From Cepaea nemoralis (taxonomy: Eukaryota > Mollusca > Gastropoda > Stylommatophora > Helicidae), in contig JACEFZ010021399.1 in the NCBI GenBank assembly GCA_014155875.1, positions 1-64,000 on the forward strand: a DNA stretch of 64,000 nucleotides, in the 5' to 3' direction. Position 1 is the stretch's first letter, and each line of letters starts with the position of its first letter. The translations under genes and the position numbers were made by a program. The notes under the pieces are model-generated. The model was not told the DNA's origin, made no database searches, and saw only the letters and a program-made list of their open reading frames with translations. Of the stretch, positions 23,865 to 34,330 are shown piece after piece.

Positions 23865-24110
23865 TTAGTTATAAGAGGGAGATATCATATTGGAGAATCC
23901 AGCTAGAGTGAATGTGGATAGGGGTTAGGACTAATATCTTACCTGTTCACACTTCACACGTCTGCATAGGTCTGTGGTCCTGATTCTACTCTTGTCACTG
24001 AGTGAATGTGCTGTGTGTGGTAATATCTAGATTTATAGTACTTGTTCATATATCTGTATAGTAATTTGAAGTTATATTGTACTTGACCTGCTAGCTTACC
24101 TCTCTGTGAA

Positions 24111-25412
24111 ATGGCCACCCCTAAACTAACCACGGTAGAATTAAGGGCAAAGGGGGAAGACATGGGATTGTCAGGGTCTGCTCTAACGGATTACATACAG
24201 GAAGTGGAGAGAGAGTATCGTCAAGCAGAACGGGAAGATCGAAAGGCCGAGTTGGAATTGAGAAGGATGGAGTTGGAACAAGAAGCTAAGAAATTGGAAT
24301 CTGAGCAAGCAGCTAAGAAATTGGAAGCTGAGCAAGCAGCTAAGAAAGTTGAAGCTGAGCAAGCAGCTAAGAAATTTGAAGCTGAGCAAGCAGCTAGGAA
24401 ATTAGAAGCTGAACAGGAAGCACAGAAAAGGGAGCACGAGTACCGGATGCGGGAACTCGAGCTCAAGAGTCAATCTAATGGAGAAACTGAGGGAGCAGTT
24501 GGAGGTTCCTCCATCCCAGGCTCAACACCAGTAGGTGGACATGGGTACATTGCTATGAAGTTTCCTTTAGCGGTCTACGAGGAGGACAAAGAGAAGATTG
24601 ACCAGTACCTTCAACGCTTCGAGGCAATGTCTGTTGCTATGGGTCTGGAGCGTAACAAATGGAATCTCAAGCTATCCCAGGGTTTACGAGGGACCGGCTA
24701 CGAGGTTTATTCTCGCCTGCCACCAGGACATGAGAACAATTATGACGAGTTAAAGACGGCTCTGCTGAAACGATTCGAGGTTACGTCACATACCTACCGG
24801 AAAAAATTTCGAGCAGCGAAACGAGAACCGGGGGAGTTGTTTGTCGCCTACAGTTTGCGTCTAAAATCGTATCTCCATAAGTGGATGGATTTGGCTGGGT
24901 TTGCACATGACTATGAGAGTCGGGAAGAACTCTTGGTGGTCGACCAGCTGAAGAAGCAAATGTCTAAACCTCTCAGGACGTTCCTGGGAGAACAAGGAGC
25001 GGAACGTATTGACCTCGTGACTAAATTAGCAGAACGGTTCGTCGAGGTACATGGGGAGGCCGGGGAAAACCTTTCCACCAACACCAAAAGTCAAGAGAAA
25101 CATGAAAAGAAGAAAGCCAAAAACTCAGGAACCAAAAAGTGGGAACCTTATGTGCAAAAATCAGAGGATGGTTCAGAGAAGAAGAAGGAGGGAAGCAAGA
25201 GCACTTCAAGCTCTACATCAAAACGACCGTGGTCGGAGAAGTGGTGTTCAATTTGTAAGTCACCCTCTTACAATACGAGGGACTGCAAATCGAAGGCTAA
25301 GAACCCTCACTTCGCAGCATTTCAAGTGACTTCCAAGGCGGTTGTCACGGAAAATGCCAAGGTCAACAAGGAAGCTCGCCACCAGGAAGAGGTCACTCAA
25401 GTCCGGCAATAG
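24111..25412 (+). CDS. gag: Gag polyprotein of the LTR element
   Basis: A 433-codon frame starting at an ATG in good context (GAAATGG). Structure seen: a short N-terminal segment; a long charged coiled coil (about residues 35-120) with six tandem 9-residue repeats of the type EQAAKKLEA; a capsid-like helical domain (about 140-310) with a YLQRFEAMS start and WNLKLSQGLRG; a basic linker (about 320-380); and one zinc knuckle at about 385-398. The knuckle is C-SI-C-KSPS-Y-NTRD-C, in which Tyr replaces the usual His of CX2CX4HX4C. Gag forms the virus-like particle and binds the RNA. The frame ends at a TAG (25410-25412), after which the same frame continues (next entry). This is the only long intact frame in the window. 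Confidence 0.9.
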   Translation: MATPKLTTVELRAKGEDMGLSGSALTDYIQEVEREYRQAEREDRKAELELRRMELEQEAKKLESEQAAKKLEAEQAAKKVEAEQAAKKFEAEQAARKLEAEQEAQKREHEYRMRELELKSQSNGETEGAVGGSSIPGSTPVGGHGYIAMKFPLAVYEEDKEKIDQYLQRFEAMSVAMGLERNKWNLKLSQGLRGTGYEVYSRLPPGHENNYDELKTALLKRFEVTSHTYRKKFRAAKREPGELFVAYSLRLKSYLHKWMDLAGFAHDYESREELLVVDQLKKQMSKPLRTFLGEQGAERIDLVTKLAERFVEVHGEAGENLSTNTKSQEKHEKKKAKNSGTKKWEPYVQKSEDGSEKKKEGSKSTSSSTSKRPWSEKWCSICKSPSYNTRDCKSKAKNPHFAAFQVTSKAVVTENAKVNKEARHQEEVTQVRQ

Positions 25413-25527
25413 AAATCTAGGACAGGGAAATGGTGCAACCACTGCAAGTCAAACACGCACAATGCTATTGACTGCAGGGGAAAGTCAGGAGACACCTCAA
25501 TTCGTCGTGTGCCCCGGAAAACCTAAG
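25413..25527 (+). pseudogene. Gag extension after the stop, second zinc knuckle
   Basis: Directly after the TAG and in the same frame lies a canonical knuckle, C-NH-C-KSNT-H-NAID-C (25438-25479). The frame then closes at a TAA (25525-25527). The gag stop therefore separates two nucleocapsid knuckles that belong together. It could be a point mutation (CAG to TAG) or a programmed read-through stop like the UAG used by gammaretroviruses. The sequence cannot decide. Confidence 0.7.
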
Positions 25528-25559
25528 GTGGAGCCCACCGAACAGGTCGAGGCCGAGGA

Positions 25560-25947
25560 AGAGACTCCAGACCAGGAAAAAACCACCTGCTCGGGAATTG
25601 GTAGAGGTTAACGGTCGTCAAGTGGAGTGTTATACGACACAGGAATGGACGGGGAGGCCGTGATTTCTGCGGATCTGGTGCATCCAGAACAATTCACAGG
25701 TGAAACCATGGAGATACAGCCTGCACAGAAGAGTGCTGTAGTCATGAAGTTGCCCATTGCTAATGTGGAGATTAGGTCAAGGTATGTCACCGGCACCATC
25801 AAAGCCGCTGTATTGACCGATCCCATTTTTCCAGTCATCCTAGGTTGCCGGTATGTCTTTCTGGGTAATGCCCAGGGAGCCAATCCATATGGGAGCAATG
25901 CAGACTCGCTCTCAGACAGAAAACGGAAGAGGCAGACGCAATTGTGA
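25560..25947 (+). pseudogene. Retropepsin-like protease region
   Basis: The frame from 25627 opens with VLYDTGMDGEAV, the DTG active site of an aspartic protease. A PVILG motif follows (about 25830-25845), matching the hydrophobic-hydrophobic-Gly pair of retropepsins. The stretch before DTG lies in another frame (ELVEVNGRQVEC, about 25597-25632), so one indel sits near 25630. The protease would cut Gag-Pol. It follows gag and precedes integrase, as expected. The text here is fairly clean, so this frameshift may be genuine. Confidence 0.75.
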
Positions 25948-26040
25948 CTAACCCAATGCCGGGGGAGCTACGAACTGCCAGAGTTGAGGATGATACTTTA
26001 CGTCCTGCTACAGAAAGCTGCAGAAAAAGTGCTGATCCAC

Positions 26041-27262
26041 CAGGACGGGGGCAGTACTACCTGAAGAATAGGATACTCTACAGGAGAGCAGGAAGGGGAG
26101 ACAACCTATACGGTCAGTTGGGTCGTCCCGAAAGCTCACCGGTCCCAGATTCTTCATATGGGGCCATACCATCTCCTTTAGTGGACACATGGGTATTGCC
26201 GCCACCATGCAGCGGATTTCCTGCCATTACTATTGGCCAGGCAATGACAGATGATGTGCGTCGGTTGTATGTGAAGTCCTGCCCCTGAGTGCCAGAGGTG
26301 GCACCGAAACCCTGGACAGCACCGGTGGTGTTGGGTGAGATGCCCACAGTGAACTCTCCTTTCGAGAGGGTAGCACATCGATATCGTGGGTCCACTTCCC
26401 AGGACTAGGAAGAGGAAACATGTATATACTCACAATGGTGGATTGCTGTACAATGTGGGGTGAGGCTATACCGTTGACCACGATTGATTTTCGAAACGAG
26501 TGGCGGACACACGGGAATGGGGGCCCTTTACCAGATTAGGCTTCCGATAAAAATTCGGGGACGGACAATGGATCCCATTTTTGTGGAAAATAATGGAGGA
26601 GGTTTAAAAATTTAAGGGTTTTGGGTTTTCACTCAAACCCACATACATACCAGCCCTTACCCCCTCAAGCCAAGGGAAACAAAGGTAGACCCTTTTTCAA
26701 CGGCAGGGTTGATGACAATGCTCAGGAAACTGCGCAGGAAAAACCTAAATAGGGGGATGAAAATATACCAGCAGCACTCTTTTCCCTACCGGGAAAAGGA
26801 TCCTCATGGATCAAAAAGGACTACCCCCCGCTACGTTCCTGTTTGGTATCCAATCAAAGGACCTTTGGGAAAGGGCCATGTTGAGGAGTTGGATGAAGAG
26901 GGGACGCAGGAGAATTTACTAATCCTACAAAAAATTGTGGAGGAATGAAAGAAAAACTTCACAAGGGAGGGGACTTTGGCAAATAAAAAATTTAAAAAAG
27001 GGCCGGGGAAAAAAAACATTGGGCCCTTACTAAAACCCGTAGGTTTTAAAGAAAGATCTCAAAGAGGGGGGAGAAAAAGTATTGTTGCTACTCCCAAGGG
27101 GAAAAACAACAAGCTGGAAAATGGGTTTGGCGAGGCCCAATTTCCGTGGAAAGGGTGATATCCAGAACCAACTATCAGATCCGGACCCGGGGAAAAAGTC
27201 GAAGATTTTCCATATCAATCCCCTTGCGGAAATACGAAGAGAGACCCGGAGACAAGGCAGCT
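26041..27262 (+). pseudogene. Integrase region (zinc finger, core, C-terminal module)
   Basis: Pieces in order, spread over frames. First is a GRGQYYLKNRILYR lead-in (26046-26087). Next are His residues and a CX2C pair of an HHCC zinc-binding domain (about 26130-26300). A core start with IDIVGPL around the first Asp (about 26378-26396) follows, then TMVDCCTMWGEAIPL (about 26432-26475), then a TDNGSHF-like block around the second Asp (about 26561-26582). The third catalytic residue (expected around 26660-26700) is not readable. Downstream are PIKGPLG (about 26850-26870) and a GPY/F-like module with KNNKLE (about 27100-27170). It would insert the cDNA. At least six frame changes occur; stretched homopolymers suggest many are sequence errors. 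Confidence 0.8.
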
Positions 27263-27436
27263 CACCTTGGAAATTTGGAAATTTGCAGTGGGGGGCCAAG
27301 TGGGAAACCAGCGGGGGGGAAGGGAATTTTCCCTTTGGTACACAGGAAACCTATAGGGATGTACAAGTAAACCCCCGATTGCCCTCCCAGGAGAGGGAAA
27401 GGAAACCCATTTTTTCTCAAGTCCCCATAAGGAGAC

Positions 27437-28515
27437 CCAATCCATTTTGTGCCATGCCGGTAAGCGTGGGCGGTCATGTTCTGCCATCTCACTCGATCAC
27501 CAGAGTCGTGGATCAGCTCCGTGTTTCTGTCTCGACCATGCCACAAGGCCAAGCCATCCAGATACTTGTTTTCTAAGTCTTCCCTTGGTCTGTTCCCCTC
27601 GAATCTTACCAGTTGTCACCAAGTTCTCCAAATCATTTCTTCTCATAACATGCCCAAAAAATTGTGGAAATTTACTTTTAAGTCTTGATCAGTTTACGAT
27701 CTTCATTGTTTTTTGAAGGATTTGTTCATTGGTCTTTAGGGCGTCCTTTGGAAATTCTTCCCTTTTTCCCAGAAACCACATTTCTACACCCATCAGATTT
27801 TTTTCAGCCTGGCTTCTTTTGCCCAAGCTTCAAAATCCATATAAAAGAACAGGTTCTATGTAGCATCCAACATCTTTTTTCTCTTTTTCAATTGACATCT
27901 TTTATTGGTCAGTTTTTTTCATCTTGCTAAAGGCTACTTTTGCCATGGCGATTCTTGTTCTAATCTTTAAGGCATCTCCCATCAGAGGTTTTTAAGGGTT
28001 GGGAAATTGTCCCTACCCATTTGTTAAAGGATTTTCACATTTATTGTAATTACACTGTGGTATTTCGTTCTTCCTATTTGACGACCATAATCTGTGTTTT
28101 TTTTACAATTAATTCAACCCTGTTGTTCCATGTGGGGAAACAAAAAAAACCCATTTTTTTACTAAAATTTTGCAGGTCCTTTTCATTGTCTGAAATAAAG
28201 GGACTGTTCATTGCATATTTTAAGGGTTATTGATTAAACGTCCCCCAATTGTTGTTTCCTTCCAATTTTCAAATTTCTGAAAAATTTTTTCTTTCTTGGG
28301 GAGGGGGGAAAAACAGATTTTGGACATTACACATCCCTTCCCCACACCTCTTTTAATGGGTTTGAAAATTAAGCTTATTTATGACCCCAACATTAGGGCA
28401 GTTTGTTGTTTCCAATATATTTTTTTTTTACAAGGTCAAATTTTTCTTTCCCTTTTTTCCCCAACTTTGTGATTTTCCCAAGCACCCTTATAATTTTTGG
28501 GACATGTCTTATTTT
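27437..28515 (-). mobile_element. LINE fragment nested in the LTR element, reverse orientation
   Basis: Its reverse complement matches the plus-strand LINE at 53.45-54.25 kb. Shared words include GGGCATGTTATGAGAAGAAA, GGTGACAACTGG, CAGAACATGACCGCCCACGC and CAATGAAAAGGACCTGCAAA. The 3' end (about 27437) faces integrase and the truncated 5' side faces RT. It is 5'-truncated and frame-broken. It lies between integrase and RT without visibly removing conserved motifs of either, so it arrived after the LTR element. Confidence 0.85.
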
Positions 28516-29460
28516 ATCAAAACCCTTTCATAAGGAGATACTAAAGAAAAACCCCGGACGAACGAGGTTGGTGTGGAGCGAGATGACTTGACCACACAGG
28601 ACCCGGTTCGTAAAAAGGTTTTACCCAGGCCATTGTCTAAAAAAAAGGCCATGGAGGAAAGGAAGAAATACAAAAAAACTGCTGGAGGATGACGTGATTG
28701 CACCTCCAAACCCCAAAATACAATGCCAGGGGTAGTTTTGTCACGGAAAACCAAGTGGAGAACACCGGTTGTGAAGGGAAACTCCCGACTTATGAACAAG
28801 TAACACACAATTTCAGGGCAACCTTTGCCGAACCCAAATCAGTTTTTGCTAGGCCCCCTAAGGGCTGGGGTACTTTTAAAAGGGGATCGGAGTCGGGGGA
28901 TTTATCAGATCCCCAGTCAAAACCGGAGATTCGGCCACTGTTGGTTTTCAGTACACCCAGTGGACAAACGAATTAAAAGGTCATCCCCTTTGGCCCCCAG
29001 CAATGCACCTATTTGTGTTTACACGCATGATGGGGGACTTTACTAGATCCGTTACAGGAAAAAACATTTTCTCATTCATGGATGATATTCTGATTTTCCC
29101 AAGGGACAGCTTGGATGCCCAAACTTTTACAACCCTTGGAGAAAAAGGGTTTAATAGGCCCCAAGGGAAGCGGGGGCTTATGCTCGTTAAAACCCAAAGG
29201 GTTCCCCCATGGTTTTGGGGGTTACCAGACTTCGGGAAATTTCTAGGTAAACCACCATCACTCCAGGACACATTTTCCCAGAAGAGAAAAAACCTGGAGA
29301 AAATCAGAAATGCACCAAGCCAAAAAACCCAAAAAGGATGTGCGATCTTTTTCACGTTGTGGGGTTCTACAAAAAATTTATCCCACTTTTCACTAAAAGG
29401 GGCTCCTTTGAGGGAAAACCCTTTGAAAAAGGGATTCCCGGCCCAAAAATCTTTTGGGGA
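28516..29460 (+). pseudogene. Reverse transcriptase region
   Basis: Plus-strand pieces: LLEDDVIAPP (about 28678-28706, the usual fingers lead-in), a YNARGSFVT block (about 28719-28745), YQIPSQN (about 28899-28920), PSNAPICV (about 29000-29024) and the catalytic FMDD box (29075-29086) followed by ILIF. The FMDD form of YXDD is compatible with activity. A connection region continues to about 29460. Several frame changes; homopolymers are stretched throughout. Confidence 0.82.
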
Positions 29461-29945
29461 CACCAAAAGTTGAGAATCCCTATGGGCAGTTAAAGGAGGC
29501 CGGGGTCAGCAAACCTGCATTTTTAGCTCCTGACCTTTCCAAACCATTTGGTGTTGAGAACAGATGCGAGGGGGTTTGGGAATTTGGGGCAGCTTTGGTA
29601 CAAAAAGGAAAAGGGGGACGATGCTTTGGTTTTGAAACCTGGGGCAAACGCAAGCAAGAAATTTCAAAAAAGGCGGAGAGGAATTTTTAAAACCCGTCAA
29701 AGGGGGAAAGAGAGGCTTGTCCTCGAAAATTGGGCAGTGAAAAAAATTTCAGCCAATTTGTATGGAGTTAATTTTCGAGTCCAGTCGGATCATAAAACCC
29801 TGATGTTCCTGGCTACCCCTTCTAGAAGCTCAAACGCACGTTTATGCGGTGGTCTTTTTCTTCAAACCCTATAATTTACAGTGGAAAAAACTTTCCCGGG
29901 GAAGGAAAATGTTGGAGCGGACTTTTTTCAAGACACCCAGCTCCT
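29461..29945 (+). pseudogene. RNase H region
   Basis: An APDLSKPF lead-in (about 29525-29550) precedes LRTDA (about 29553-29568, first catalytic Asp), then GAALVQKGKG (about 29588-29615), LYGVNFRVQSDHKTL (about 29758-29803, the SDHK/TL block with a catalytic Asp) and the GADF motif near 29912. RNase H removes the RNA template. It is directly followed by the polypurine tract, so nothing else is encoded after it. Confidence 0.8.
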
Positions 29946-30011
29946 GAAAGAAGAGGAATGAACATCTGGATTGAACTCATGGTGGAGAAGAGTGAGATGG
30001 ACTACTCTCTT

Positions 30012-30027
30012 AAGGGGGGGCGGCCTA
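30012..30027 (+). promoter_or_regulatory. Polypurine tract for plus-strand priming
   Basis: AAGGGGGGGCGGCCTA ends exactly at the TG of the 3' LTR. The G-rich part is separated from the LTR by a few bases. Confidence 0.65.
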
Positions 30028-32328
30028 TGTCACGAGATCGCCATGAGTTAACCAGTAATGAAAAACAGAAGTTTGATTAACGGGATTTTTTTCTAGGCCA
30101 CAGCGTTTTTAAAACAAAAAAGAGTAAATAAGCGGCACGAGTTACACCCGGGGTCAGAAAATAGTAAAACTTTGGGTAGTGAGTAAAGCTGAATCAACAC
30201 CGCTTTGACATTTCAATAACATTTAAAAATCCCATAAAATTTGCCCAGTCAGTACATGGAACACCCCGGTTTTTTCTTTTATAGCCCCGGGACATCAGGC
30301 AAAATTTGCGGCTGGGTTTGTCACCACTGAAAAAGAAGATTGACAGTTTTCAAACAGGTCGGGAAGTGGCGACTAGGGAGAAAACGGCCCGGACTTTTCA
30401 TTTGGTTTTCCCGACATCAAAACGGAATGGGGATTTGACGGGCACCACATGACAGAAATTTGAGGGCTTGTTTTTGGGAAAACCCGTGGAACACCTGCGG
30501 GGACAGCAACAACGTAACGTGCACAATGTAAAGGTTTTTTGGGAAAACCCATGTTTGGCAGCTTGTATCGAAACCCTTTGTTGGAACTGTACAGTAACTT
30601 CTAGATTGGTTTGGATGTCAAAACCAAAATGATGAAAAAAATTTTTAAAAATTAATGGAGCCAGGGAGGAGGATCCCTGACAAAGGGGAAAGGGTTTTTG
30701 CCCAAAATTAAAGCACCTGTGTGGGCATAAAGGAAAATTTTTTCCGTGATCAACCCTTTTGGAGTTGCCATAAAAAACCCGAGTGGGACCAACTAGGGGA
30801 ACTTGAAAATGTGGATCTGGCCCGACAGCTTGTCACTGCAGCAGTTTGAACATCTAACGTGTGAAGGAGATTTTTTTGATTTTGGGTTTCAAAAGCCCGG
30901 GATGGCTACCATTAGATGTAAATTTTGTGTTAAACTTTCAGTGCCGTAAAAGGATAAAATTATAAATATTAGTTCTAAATTAATATAGGCTGACCTTTTT
31001 AAACCCAAATGTGATAATTAGCACTGGTAGTGGAAAATAGCCCAGAGAAAGGGGAAATGATACTTGGCCTGGGAGTTTTTAATAGATTTGTGAAGTGTTT
31101 GATAAGCTTTACTAGTTGAGAATGAGTAATTGAGGATAATTGGGAGATTCCGGGAGGGGTCCCCGGGGGGCGGGGGTCCCATTCGTTTGTTGATGTTTTT
31201 TCTTGTCCTTTGGGCTGATAAAAACATAGTGTTCAGTCAAAATTTTCCCCTGATAGAGTAGGCCATTATATTTCTGAGCGAGGCCGATGGGGGACGGGTC
31301 ATCTAAAAAAAAGAGATCAGGGACGGGAAAAGACAGACTATCACCGGTTATATGATTTATGGTTTCGGTTTCCTCTGGTGGAAAAGAAAAACACGAAACC
31401 CCCCCCAAAAAAAAAAAGAAAATCGATCCCCGGGTAAAGTTTTGGCCCCAGGAAGATGGCCAGCAACTTTACAAAAAGAGATTAGGCTAGAGGAAGATGA
31501 TCCAAATTGGGGTCAGTGGAGCTGAATGGTATATGTATCCTACAGGATAAATACCCAATGAGTTTAGGTCATACCAGTTTTAACACACCAGTCGTGAGGG
31601 GTATTTAGTTCACTTTTTGGGCTTTGAAAAAAAAATAAAGGACTCTAGGGGGGTATAGACAATTTAATTTTAATAGTGAGAACTATTGGGAAAATTTATC
31701 AAGAGACCCAAAAAGGGGGGTTTATTTGGACAGGTTTATGTTGTTTTCACTGCGCCCGGGAAATTTTGAAGCCCGGGGTTTCTATAAACTAAAAGGAACA
31801 GTTGCGTTAGGAACAAATAGATTTTCCACGGATTAAATTTACATGGGATTCAGATCTCATGGTCATTTAGAGTTTCCCGGAGGAGGGGCATGTCTGGAGA
31901 AAGAAGGACAAGCTTCGGTGAGGTCCCTTGTGGGAGTCTTGTGATTCGTGTGATCCCTTTCCAAAGATGGGGTACACTATGGGTCCTGAACTTGAAGGCT
32001 GAAAAATACATTTAGGTTATAGACACGGCCCCACAATTTTTCGCATACAGTCTCAAAATACGTTTCACTTTTCTTTTTTAAAAAATTAATCTTTTTTAAT
32101 TTTTAGAAGCAAAGGGGTTGTTGAGTATGTTGCGTTTGGGGGAAATAGGGGAGGGGGGCATAATACGGGCAGTGAGAGAGTTTTAAAGGGAAAAAGGTTT
32201 CCCCTGGGCGGGTGGAGGTGTTGGGCGGAAGCCCGGTGGATTCTCCAGGATTTTTGATAGGGAAAAAAAAATTATAATAGGGTGTGACTCTCCCACTCCA
32301 GGGACGAACTTTAAAGGAGGACACGACA
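30028..32328 (+). repeat. 3' LTR
   Basis: 2301 bp, collinear with 21478-23694 but with dense short insertions, mostly longer A, T, C or G runs. Followed by ATACC, the right target duplication. Confidence 0.93.
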
Positions 32329-32339
32329 ATACCATCCCA

Positions 32340-32810
32340 CTTTTGGAGTTTCCCGGAAAAAAGACAGAGCTATTGATTGGCTAAGGAACGAGCAAAAGAA
32401 GAAAAAACCCGATGTGCCCATTAAATTTTACCAAAGAAAAAAAATGATTTAAATCAGTCAGAAGGCCCCGAAACCCCATCAAGACGGGAATATCATGTTT
32501 TGGACAAAACCCGAACGCTATTTTTCTGCTTCTCAGAAAGGACACAATAGATTTCGAACCAAAAGTATTTCAAAATTCAAAATTTGGGGACTCAGCAATG
32601 TGCACATGTGGTTTGGCGTCGTTTGACAGCATAGCACATACTCCAGGACTGCCCAAAATAAAACATATCCAGGCGGACCTTTGGTAGAGAGACAACAGTG
32701 GAAGATAAAAATTATGGACCCCTGAGTGAACTAAAAAAAAAACTGTTAGATCCTTAAAAAAGACAAATTGCAGTTTTTTAGACATATTTCAAGCGAACGA
32801 AAGAAGAAGA
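32340..32810 (+). mobile_element. LINE C-terminal fragment
   Basis: One plus-strand reading has a short Cys/His cluster and helical tail typical of the C-terminus of Jockey-like LINE polyproteins: CTCGLASFDSIAHTLQDCP (about 32598-32655), then a PLSELK block. No catalytic core. Frames are broken in the low-quality zone. Confidence 0.55.
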
Positions 32811-32817
32811 AGAAGAA

Positions 32818-32940
32818 GTGGGGGGGGTTCGCGTGATGGCGAGGGGGGCACGGGAATAGGGAAGGTTTTTAAAAACCCCATGAAAAAATAGGGGGAGTGC
32901 TATTAGAAGGGAAAAAGGACGTGTATGGACCCATGCATGA
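32818..32940 (+). mobile_element. SINE family B tail
   Basis: GGGTTCGCGTGATGGCGAGG and a GTGTATGGACC block match the tail of the SINE at 41.3-41.6 kb, with stretched homopolymers between. Confidence 0.55.
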
Positions 32941-33252
32941 GTTTATAACGGGAAAAAAAGAAAAAAAACTAATACGGAAAGGGTTGTGAAATGATAGGCC
33001 CTCACATATTTGGCGTTTATGGTAAAAGACGGTGGCCGTTCCCTTCATGGACAATTTCAGAAAAGTGTGAAAAAAGATCCCGTACTAATTTCTCGAGGCT
33101 TAACGTCTCAAAAAATTGGGTTTTAGGGGATTTTTAAGAACATTAAGGGCATTCGCCTGGCATCCCCAAATTTTTTGAGGATGGGTCAACCTGAGAGACG
33201 TGGTTATTTAACATCTTTTAAAAAGGGCGTCACAGTCAACCTGAAGACGTGG

Positions 33253-33663
33253 TTATTTACACATCTTTTTTAAGACGTAGGATTTTTTACTGTTTCTTTT
33301 AACTTGGCAAATTTTCGTTTTAGGAGCAATGGCAAGTACTGAGCGTAATCTTGCTAATAAACAAAAAACAGCGGTTAAAAAATTTTGATGTTGACAGAGG
33401 GTGTCCGTTAAAAAGGATGGGGCGAAAAAAAAAAAAAAATTGCCATGCTTTTGAACGATCGACTTCCCCAAACATTTTATGAAAACCAGCGCAACGCGGG
33501 GCCCGCTTCCCAATCTCCCCCAGCGTATTCGAAGTCCCTGCGGAACGCTAATTTCGTCGTAAAACCTTCCCACAGAGGGTGAAAAAGATCGGAAAAAATA
33601 CACCCCCACGGGTGGGGTTGGTCTGGGGAAAACTGACCTGGTAAAACGAGCACCCCTAACCAC
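33253..33663 (-). mobile_element. SINE family C, poor-quality copy
   Basis: On the minus strand, words such as CAGTACTTGCCATTGCTCC correspond to the family C tail (CAGTAGTTTGCCATTGCTTT). Heavy indels make boundaries uncertain. Confidence 0.35.
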
Positions 33664-34330
33664 CTTCCAAAAGTGATTTTTTATTTTAATATCTATAAGT
33701 AAAAAAACGAGCTTTTTTTCATTGCTTTGAGTCGTATTTGGGGGTTTAGTTTTGTTTAGTCGAAGGGAAAATCACGGCACACGGGTTTAACCAAAAAGTG
33801 CTTGTTCCACTCCCAAAATCAACCTGAGTTGGAGAATTTAGTCAGTGCACAAATTCCGTAGCACCGGCGAGGACCCTGAAATACTTTGAGAGATTTTTTT
33901 AAATCGACATTTTGCCCCCGGGGAGCGCTTTTTCGCTACTCTTTTTTGATTTTCCAACTTTCCCAAAGGGAAATTTTTTGTGTGCAAAAAAAACACACGG
34001 GCGTCCGAATTTTTTTCACTACCCGAGACCAGGTAAAATTTTTTTACTAGAAGTCCACGTGAAAAAAAAATCCCGGCCCCACCCGGGTTAAACCCGGGAA
34101 TTCCCCCCAGCACTCGAGGCGGACCCCCATGCCTCGAAAATTAATGGGTATCCCGCCGGGGGTCGTTACTTTCCATAACGTTTCCTAGTCCAAAGTTTTG
34201 CTAGGCCGGTTTCAAAAGGCAGGCCCCTTAAAAAAAAAACAAAAAAAAACAACTCGAAATCGAGGGGAAATTTGAAACACAAGAATTTCAGATCTTCTTA
34301 GGGAAGCGAGCTAGGCAAGGAACCCCATCG
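33664..34330. other. Unassigned, low-quality sequence
   Basis: Stretched homopolymers continue to about 34260. A box B-like stretch (CCCGGGTTTAACCCGGG, which is palindromic) lies near 34090. No gene can be supported. Confidence 0.4.

Larger units (their letters stand above)
21478..32328 (+). mobile_element. LTR retrotransposon, Ty3/gypsy-like with integrase before RT
   Basis: A full-length element of about 10.85 kb. Order: 5' LTR, primer-binding site, repeated leader, gag, protease, integrase, a nested reverse-strand LINE piece, reverse transcriptase, RNase H, polypurine tract, 3' LTR. The LTRs begin TGTCACGAGATCG and end ACACGACA. The element is flanked by the perfect 5-bp duplication ATACC (21473-21477 and 32329-32333), so both ends are fixed. 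Integrase upstream of reverse transcriptase is the Ty1/copia order. However, the integrase C-terminal module, the gag with CCHC knuckles and the RT/RNase H motifs look Ty3/gypsy-like, a combination known from the Gmr1-like group. No envelope-like frame lies between RNase H and the 3' LTR. Frames are broken by a gag stop and many indels; most of the pol indels fall in a low-quality stretch. Confidence 0.9.

Noticed and set aside
26709..26948. Independent small gene
   Set aside because: Its motifs (PIKGPLG and flanks) place it inside the integrase region of the LTR element.
29880..30027. Envelope-like gene after RNase H
   Set aside because: Only about 100 bp separates the end of RNase H from the polypurine tract.
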